64,000 bases of DNA from HLUCCA09 sp038745585 (lineage in GTDB: Bacteria > Pseudomonadota > Alphaproteobacteria > Rhodobacterales > Rhodobacteraceae), in assembly GCA_038745585.1 (NCBI GenBank), contig JBCDLH010000014.1:27175-91174 (forward strand). The letters are read 5' to 3'. Below, piece by piece: positions 60,111 through 64,000 of this stretch. The position numbers and the translations under genes were made by a program. How positions within the stretch are numbered: the first letter of the stretch is position 1; the number at the start of each line of letters is the position of its first letter. A model generated the notes under the pieces. It was not told where the DNA came from and did not search any database. It saw only the letters and a program-made list of their open reading frames with translations.

Positions 60111-60842
60111 ATGAGCAAGACGACATCCCAGGCGCACGCCGCATCGCGCGGTACACTGGATAAATCCGCGCTGCGCGATGCGGCAACGGTCATCCTTTGG
60201 CGATACGGCGCCGAGGGGGGCGAAGTCTTGATGGGCACGCGCGGCGCGGCAGCGGCATTTATGCCGAACAAGGTCGTCTTTCCGGGCGGCGCCGTCGATC
60301 CGGGCGACGAGAGTGTCCCGCTTGCGGCTCTTCCGCGAGAGACCTGTCAGGCCCGGCTCGGCGTCTATCCCCGGCCAGCCTCTACCGCGACACCCCGCGC
60401 CCTTCTTGCTGCCGCGATCCGTGAACTCTGGGAGGAGACGGGCCTAATCCTCGGCCGCGCTGGGACTTGGCCCCTGGAGCCCACACCGGATTGGGCCGGC
60501 TTCGCCCAGACAGGACACCAGCCCGATGCTTCACCGTTGCGTTTCGTGTTCCGCGCCGTGACGCCGCCAGGTCGACCGCGCCGCTTTGACGCGCGGTTCT
60601 TTTTGGTCGAGGCGGGGGCGATCTCCGGCTCGGCTGATGACTTTTCACACGCGACCGAAGAGCTATCGCATTTGCAATGGGTGCCCTTGGCTGAGGCGCG
60701 CCGTTTCGATCTCCCGTTCATCACCAGTATCGTTCTCGCCGAAGTCGCACCTCTGATCGCGGCGGGCGGCGGGCCACCGGCAGAGGGCGTGCCGTTTGTC
60801 GAAAACGATGATGTTGTGTCGTCGGTACGGCGCATCCTTTGA
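60111..60842 (+). CDS. NUDIX hydrolase
   Basis: A 243-residue hydrolase of the CoAse/NUDT8-like group. The N-terminal core holds ATVILWRYGAEGGEVLMGTRGAAAAFMPNKVVFPGGAVD. The Nudix box is AAIRELWEETGLIL (about 102-115), with the REx2EE catalytic set, but the leading glycine of the classical GX5E pattern is missing. It would hydrolyse a nucleoside diphosphate linked to another group, perhaps CoA or NADH. It is divergent from the EF-hand gene and convergent with an EamA transporter. Confidence 0.87.
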   Translation: MSKTTSQAHAASRGTLDKSALRDAATVILWRYGAEGGEVLMGTRGAAAAFMPNKVVFPGGAVDPGDESVPLAALPRETCQARLGVYPRPASTATPRALLAAAIRELWEETGLILGRAGTWPLEPTPDWAGFAQTGHQPDASPLRFVFRAVTPPGRPRRFDARFFLVEAGAISGSADDFSHATEELSHLQWVPLAEARRFDLPFITSIVLAEVAPLIAAGGGPPAEGVPFVENDDVVSSVRRIL

Positions 60843-60891
60843 CGCCGCGTGCACCCGTTCGGCTGATATGCCCCCCGGGGGGAGGGCGGAG

Positions 60892-61797
60892 CTAGATCAC
60901 GGCGACAAGCCCGATGATAGACGCCACGAGAAGCGCCATCCCCCAAAGCTCCCGCTGCGAGGGGCGTTCACCGAAGAAAACGCGCCCAAGGACCAACCCG
61001 AAAACCAGCTCGATCTGCCCGAGCGCAAAGACGTAGGCCGCGTTTTGCTGGGCAAACGCGATGAACCAGGCAAGAGAGCCGCCGAGAGACAAGAGCCCGG
61101 CCAAGAGCCCAGCCCGCCACGCCGAGAGGACCCGCACCGCCTCTGCCCTGTCGCGCCATCCGAGCCATGCGGCCATGAGCACGGTCTGCATTGCCGTTAC
61201 GCAGGCCAGGGCAACGGCCGCCTGCAGCGCGACGGGCGCGTCTATCTCAAGGGTGGCCCCGCGATAGCCGACCCCTGCGACCGCAAAGAAGGCGCCTGAG
61301 GCGAGACCAAGACCCGTCGCGCGTAGGCCTTCGCCCCAAGGCGCGCCTTTGGGTGGCGCTGAGAGAAGCGTCAACGCCACAAAGCCTGCGACGAGAGCCG
61401 CAAAACCCGCGCGGCTGACGGCGTCGCCAAGTACGATCCAGCCGAGGAGTGCCGTTTGCAGCACTTCGGATTTCTTGAAGGTCAGCCCGACGGCAAAAGC
61501 TCGGTAGGCGAAGAGCGCAACAACGCAGACAGTCGCCAGGATCTGAGCGACACCGCCGATGAAGGCATAGCCCCAAAACGCGGGCGTCAGGGTCGGAACA
61601 GACGTGCCGCTCGCAGCGAGCCAGATCCCCAGCGCCGCAGCCAAGATCGGGGCGGAGTAGAGAAAGCGGACCCATGTCGCCCCAACCGCAGAGAGCCCCG
61701 CCCCCGACGGGGCGGGGTTCGTCAGGCGCTTTTGAATGGCAAAGCGCAAGGTCTGAAAGAAGGCGGCGGTGATGGCCGCGACGATCCAGCTTTCCAT
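60892..61797 (-). CDS. EamA/DMT family transporter
   Basis: A 301-residue inner membrane protein of the drug/metabolite transporter superfamily with ten predicted helices and two EamA repeats (for example IVAAITAAFFQTLRFAIQKRL, FIGGVAQILATVCVVALFAY, then FALGQIELVFGLVLGRVFFGERPSQRELWGMALLVASI in the second repeat). The substrate is unknown. It is convergent with the NUDIX gene, and 49 bases separate the rhomboid gene on the same strand upstream. Confidence 0.88.
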   Translation of the reverse strand: MESWIVAAITAAFFQTLRFAIQKRLTNPAPSGAGLSAVGATWVRFLYSAPILAAALGIWLAASGTSVPTLTPAFWGYAFIGGVAQILATVCVVALFAYRAFAVGLTFKKSEVLQTALLGWIVLGDAVSRAGFAALVAGFVALTLLSAPPKGAPWGEGLRATGLGLASGAFFAVAGVGYRGATLEIDAPVALQAAVALACVTAMQTVLMAAWLGWRDRAEAVRVLSAWRAGLLAGLLSLGGSLAWFIAFAQQNAAYVFALGQIELVFGLVLGRVFFGERPSQRELWGMALLVASIIGLVAVI

Positions 61798-61845
61798 GGG
61801 GCGCCGTCTGTCACGACCAGGCGCCAGGCGAAAGGCCGCGTTGGC

Positions 61846-62571
61846 TTAGCGGCGTCGGCGGCCGACGGTGGGCACCGAAGTCCGACGGTAGACAGCTTCG
61901 GGGTGCGGCGGGTGTCCGTGGGTCTTTTGCCAATAGGACGGCCCGCCCCGGCGCAGAAAGAGGGGCAGCGCCAAAACGATCCCGGCAACAAAGCCACCGA
62001 TATGCGCCCAATAGGCGACCCCTCCCCCATCGGCTGGCGTTGCCGCCCCCGAAAGGATCTGCGTCGCAAACCAAAAGGCGAGCACGATCCACGCCGGAAT
62101 TGGGAAGATCCGAAAGAAGATCAGCAAGATGAAGAGCACGTCGACCCGCGCCTTGGGGTAAAGGAGCAGATAGGCGCCCATTACGCCGCCGATTGCGCCA
62201 GACGCGCCTACGAGCGGCACATCAGAGAAGGGTGCAGAGGCAACATGGGCAAAGCCTGCCGCGATGCCCGAGACGACATAGAAGAGCGCAAACGGCCAGT
62301 GGCCCATCTCATCTTCCATGTTGTCGCCGTAGATCCACAGAAAAAGCATGTTGCCCGCAAGGTGCAGGAAACCGGCATGGAGGAACATTGATGTCACGGC
62401 CGAGACGAGCGACGCTTGGCTCGGAACGAGGCCAAACGCCCAATAGAGCGCGCCTGGCGTCGCGGCAGAGACCGTCGCGAGAAAGATCAACACATTGAGA
62501 GCGATAAGTCCGTAGGTGACGTAGGGCACGCGCCCGGACGGGTTGTGATCGCGGATCGGGAGAAAAAACAT
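61846..62571 (-). CDS. Rhomboid family intramembrane serine protease
   Basis: A 241-residue protease that cleaves substrates within the membrane. The catalytic serine is in VGASGAIGGVMGAYL and the histidine in AHIGGFVAG; the loop motif HxxxN is seen in FLHLAGNMLFLWIYGDN. Six helices are predicted, with the N-terminus MFFLPIRDHNPSGRVPYVTYGLI typical of the Rhodobacterales form. The C-terminal 40 residues are basic and proline-rich. Substrates cannot be predicted. It is divergent from a TPR gene with 116 bases between, where the two promoters must lie. Confidence 0.93.
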   Translation of the reverse strand: MFFLPIRDHNPSGRVPYVTYGLIALNVLIFLATVSAATPGALYWAFGLVPSQASLVSAVTSMFLHAGFLHLAGNMLFLWIYGDNMEDEMGHWPFALFYVVSGIAAGFAHVASAPFSDVPLVGASGAIGGVMGAYLLLYPKARVDVLFILLIFFRIFPIPAWIVLAFWFATQILSGAATPADGGGVAYWAHIGGFVAGIVLALPLFLRRGGPSYWQKTHGHPPHPEAVYRRTSVPTVGRRRR

Positions 62572-62687
62572 GCTCGATAGCTACGGGTCTCGCGACGCCG
62601 GTCAAGGACTCCGCGTGCAGCAGCGCGCCGCCTCTGTGCCGCAGCAACAGCACTTGACAGATTGTCGCAGCAACGCATCTCAGGCTC

Positions 62688-63287
62688 ATGATCACCGGAC
62701 ATTCTAGATCCGTGGCGCTGCTTAGCGCGGTTCCGCTTGCGCTCGTCTTCCTGGCATGGGTCGCCGACCCGTCGCAGGGTGATGAGGTCTGCCCGATCGT
62801 GCCGTTCGAGAGTGCGCGCGAGGCGGAGTTGATCTCTAAGCTGCAAGCAGCCCCAGATGCGCGTGCCGCACGCGGCTTTAACCTAGAGCTGTGGGCGCTC
62901 TGGACGGATGCGCCGGACGCGCATGCGCAGGACCTCCTCGACCAAGCGATGGCCCGTATTCGCATGGGGGATTTGGAGACCGCGATCGAAGGGCTCAACG
63001 TTTTGGTGGCCTATTGCCCGACTTTTGCCGAGGGATACAACCAGCGCGCTTTTGCGCATTATCTCAAGCACGATTTCGGAACCGCGATCATGGATCTCGA
63101 CGCCGCGCTCGAACTGAGCCCGCGCCACATCGGAGCGCTCTCGGGCAAAGCGCTGACGCTGATCGGCCTCGGCCGCGACGGTGAGGCGCTGTCGGCGCTC
63201 CGGAAAGCCCTTGCACTCAACCCATGGCTCTCTGAGCGCGCGCTGCTCGACGATCTCGAGCGCCGGACAGGATCTGCCGATCTCTGA
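62688..63287 (+). CDS. Exported tetratricopeptide repeat protein
   Basis: A 199-residue protein with an N-terminal signal or anchor (about residues 9-28, VALLSAVPLALVFLAWVA). The rest is helical, with TPR units from about residue 85 to 180 (AMARIRMGDLETAIEGLNVLVAYCP, AEGYNQRAFAHYLKHDFGTAIMDLDAALELSP, HIGALSGKALTLIGLGRDGEALSALRKALALNP). TPRs bind other proteins, so it is probably a periplasmic scaffold. It ends about 50 bases before tRNA-Leu. No partner gene is adjacent. Confidence 0.87.
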   Translation: MITGHSRSVALLSAVPLALVFLAWVADPSQGDEVCPIVPFESAREAELISKLQAAPDARAARGFNLELWALWTDAPDAHAQDLLDQAMARIRMGDLETAIEGLNVLVAYCPTFAEGYNQRAFAHYLKHDFGTAIMDLDAALELSPRHIGALSGKALTLIGLGRDGEALSALRKALALNPWLSERALLDDLERRTGSADL

Positions 63288-63338
63288 GCCGGTTCGTGGC
63301 TTGTGATCCGAAACACGCCTGCTATCCCGGATCGCGGC

Positions 63339-63425
63339 GCGGGCGTGGCGGAACGGTAGACGCATGGCACTTAAAATGCTTGGGGCGCATAGCCCGTGTG
63401 GGTTCGACTCCCACCGCCCGCACCA
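63339..63425 (+). tRNA. tRNA-Leu (anticodon UAA)
   Basis: The acceptor arms GCGGGCG (63339-63345) and CGCCCGC (63415-63421) pair, followed by A and an encoded CCA at 63423-63425. The anticodon loop is CTTAAAA with TAA at positions 34-36, which reads UUA and UUG leucine codons. The long variable arm (CTTGGGGCGCATAGCCCG) marks a class II tRNA, and GGTTCGACTCC is the T arm. tRNA genes like this often serve as integration sites; the flanking downstream region looks foreign. Confidence 0.97.
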
Positions 63426-63567
63426 CTTTCATACCGCAAATAATTGATATAAAGAATATTTCCATAAATTGGGTCGACTGAGCCCACCCCTAAGGCCACC
63501 CTCTCAGTGTCCGTGTGCACAAGTTTTGCTATCAATTTGGCCCGTAAAGAATGGTGCTCAATCCGCT
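63426..63567. other. AT-rich segment after tRNA-Leu
   Basis: The first 50 bases (63428-63475) are noticeably AT-rich (CAAATAATTGATATAAAGAA and on), unlike the rest of the window. No open frame is convincing. This may be an attachment or junction region left by an integrated element, since the neighbouring remnant and IS end follow. Confidence 0.4.
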
Positions 63568-63687
63568 TCACCACCACCTCGGCGCGCGCCATCCCGCAGC
63601 GACAGCCTCACCCTCGTCACAGAACCAGCGCTCGCCTTTCGACGTATCGATGCGCGTGCGGCTGTACCAAGGCGACCAGGGTGCGTG
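63568..63687 (-). pseudogene. 3' remnant of an exported nuclease/excalibur-type ('sunset' domain) gene
   Basis: Read on the minus strand, the frame 63687-63568 encodes PWSPWYSRTRIDTSKGERWF followed by CDEGEAVAAGWRAPRWW and a stop. This RTRID-x2-KGERWFC-x-E-EA-AAGWR-A pattern is familiar to me as the C-terminal domain of thermonuclease- or 'sunset'-type proteins of alphaproteobacteria. Nothing coherent lies upstream in frame, because the transposase end begins within about 70 bases. The rest of the gene is missing, so it is a remnant. Confidence 0.6.
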
Positions 63688-63757
63688 GGTGATGTGAGAG
63701 GTGGTTCGGTTCGTCTGAACAGTTTCGAGCTGTTTCTTAGGTGGATTTTCCGCTCGG

Positions 63758-64000
63758 TTATGCCGCGACCGGGATTGGTCGCGACGGGTTGAGATATGCC
63801 TGATCGGGTGTTTGCTCGTCCAGCGATGAATGCGGTCTCCTGCCGTTGTAGAATTCCAGATACCGGCGCAGGCTTTCACGCGCGGCCGAGACACGCTCGT
63901 AGGCCCGCAGGTAAACCTCCTCGTATTTGATCGTCCGCCACAGGCGCTCGACAAAGACGTTGTCTCGCCATGCGCCTTTGCCATCCATGCTGATCTGAAT
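63758..64000 (-). mobile_element. IS3-family transposase, C-terminal part (runs off the window)
   Basis: The minus-strand frame continues beyond the window edge (ISMDGKGAWRDNVFVERLWR at the start of what is visible). It carries the rve integrase C-terminal block: WRTIKYEEVYLRAY, LRRYLEFYNGRRPHSSLDEQTP with the catalytic glutamate region, ending QAYLNPSRPIPVAA. This matches OrfB of IS3-family elements. Only the last 77 residues are present here. The IS end probably lies near 63690-63700 where the frame of the older remnant stops matching. Confidence 0.88.

Noticed and set aside
63371..63592. Minus-strand frame of 73 aa overlapping tRNA-Leu
   Set aside because: It reads through the tRNA, a familiar artefact; the GGGSRTHTG sequence is the antisense of a tRNA T arm.
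1..64000. CRISPR arrays, prophage blocks, or 16S/23S genes
   Set aside because: No regularly spaced repeats, no phage structural genes and no rRNA sequence were seen anywhere in the window.

Overview
The window is about 64 kb of GC-rich chromosome (roughly 63-65% GC by eye) from an alphaproteobacterium, almost certainly a member of the Rhodobacterales. The signs are rpmI-rplT near pheS/pheT with small lineage-type genes between them, HspQ and DUF1244 neighbours, hemC/hemE divergent across a TGT-N12-ACA site, a fused MrpA-MrpB antiporter subunit, malate-CoA ligase (MtkA/MtkB), and the family-typical GATATTTGC-GC intergenic repeat. No 16S gene is present, so no genus is given.

Layout. 1-9.2 kb: translation and central metabolism on the minus strand (pheT, an ASCH gene and small membrane proteins, pheS, rplT, rpmI, pyk), then N-formylglutamate amidohydrolase. 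9.2-19.9 kb: DUF1244, hspQ, an SLT-type lipoprotein, lolA, a D-amino-acid dehydrogenase behind a tandem glycine riboswitch, the haem genes hemC, hemE and hemF, a TerB-like protein, a gamma-butyrobetaine-hydroxylase-like dioxygenase and a MipA/OmpV porin. 20-22.6 kb: thrS and a hypothetical gene. 23.0-25.7 kb: a four-gene bufferin-type cluster (bufA-bufB-bufC-bufD), the most interesting system here. It would make an oxidatively modified, copper-binding exported peptide, with an MNIO (DUF692) enzyme as the maturase. 25.8-28.5 kb: a cold-shock protein, two small paralogous proteins, and two tandem paralogous c-type cytochromes.

28.5-33.6 kb: a TetR regulator divergent from an RND efflux adaptor/permease pair, with a 40-bp symmetric operator between them. 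33.6-39 kb: a CoxE-type VWA protein, an M48 protease, a large chemoreceptor ending in a CheR-type pentapeptide, and a periplasmic PDC-like protein. 39.2-46.2 kb: the complete mrpA/B-C-D-E-F-G cation/proton antiporter operon, translationally coupled to an SMP-30/gluconolactonase gene. 46.3-51.4 kb: a serine-cycle module (serine-glyoxylate aminotransferase, mtkA, mtkB) divergent from a ScfR/PccR-like XRE regulator. 51.5-53.3 kb: an H-NOX-like protein coupled to a diguanylate cyclase; the H-NOX lacks its haem-ligating histidine. 53.3-57.7 kb: a non-pyrrolysine MttB-family methyltransferase, a HAD phosphatase, DUF3572 and a PleD-like response regulator. 57.8-63.3 kb: an ECF sigma/anti-sigma-like/CpxP-like operon, an EF-hand protein, a NUDIX hydrolase, an EamA transporter, a rhomboid protease and a TPR protein. 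63.3-64 kb: tRNA-Leu(UAA), then the 3' remnant of a gene and the C-terminal end of an IS3-family transposase running off the edge.

Most of the window is ordinary chromosome. The accessory-looking pieces are the buf cluster, the RND island, the degenerate H-NOX pair and the tRNA-Leu/IS edge. All calls come from reading translations, motifs, spacing and symmetry by eye; no database or folding program was used.
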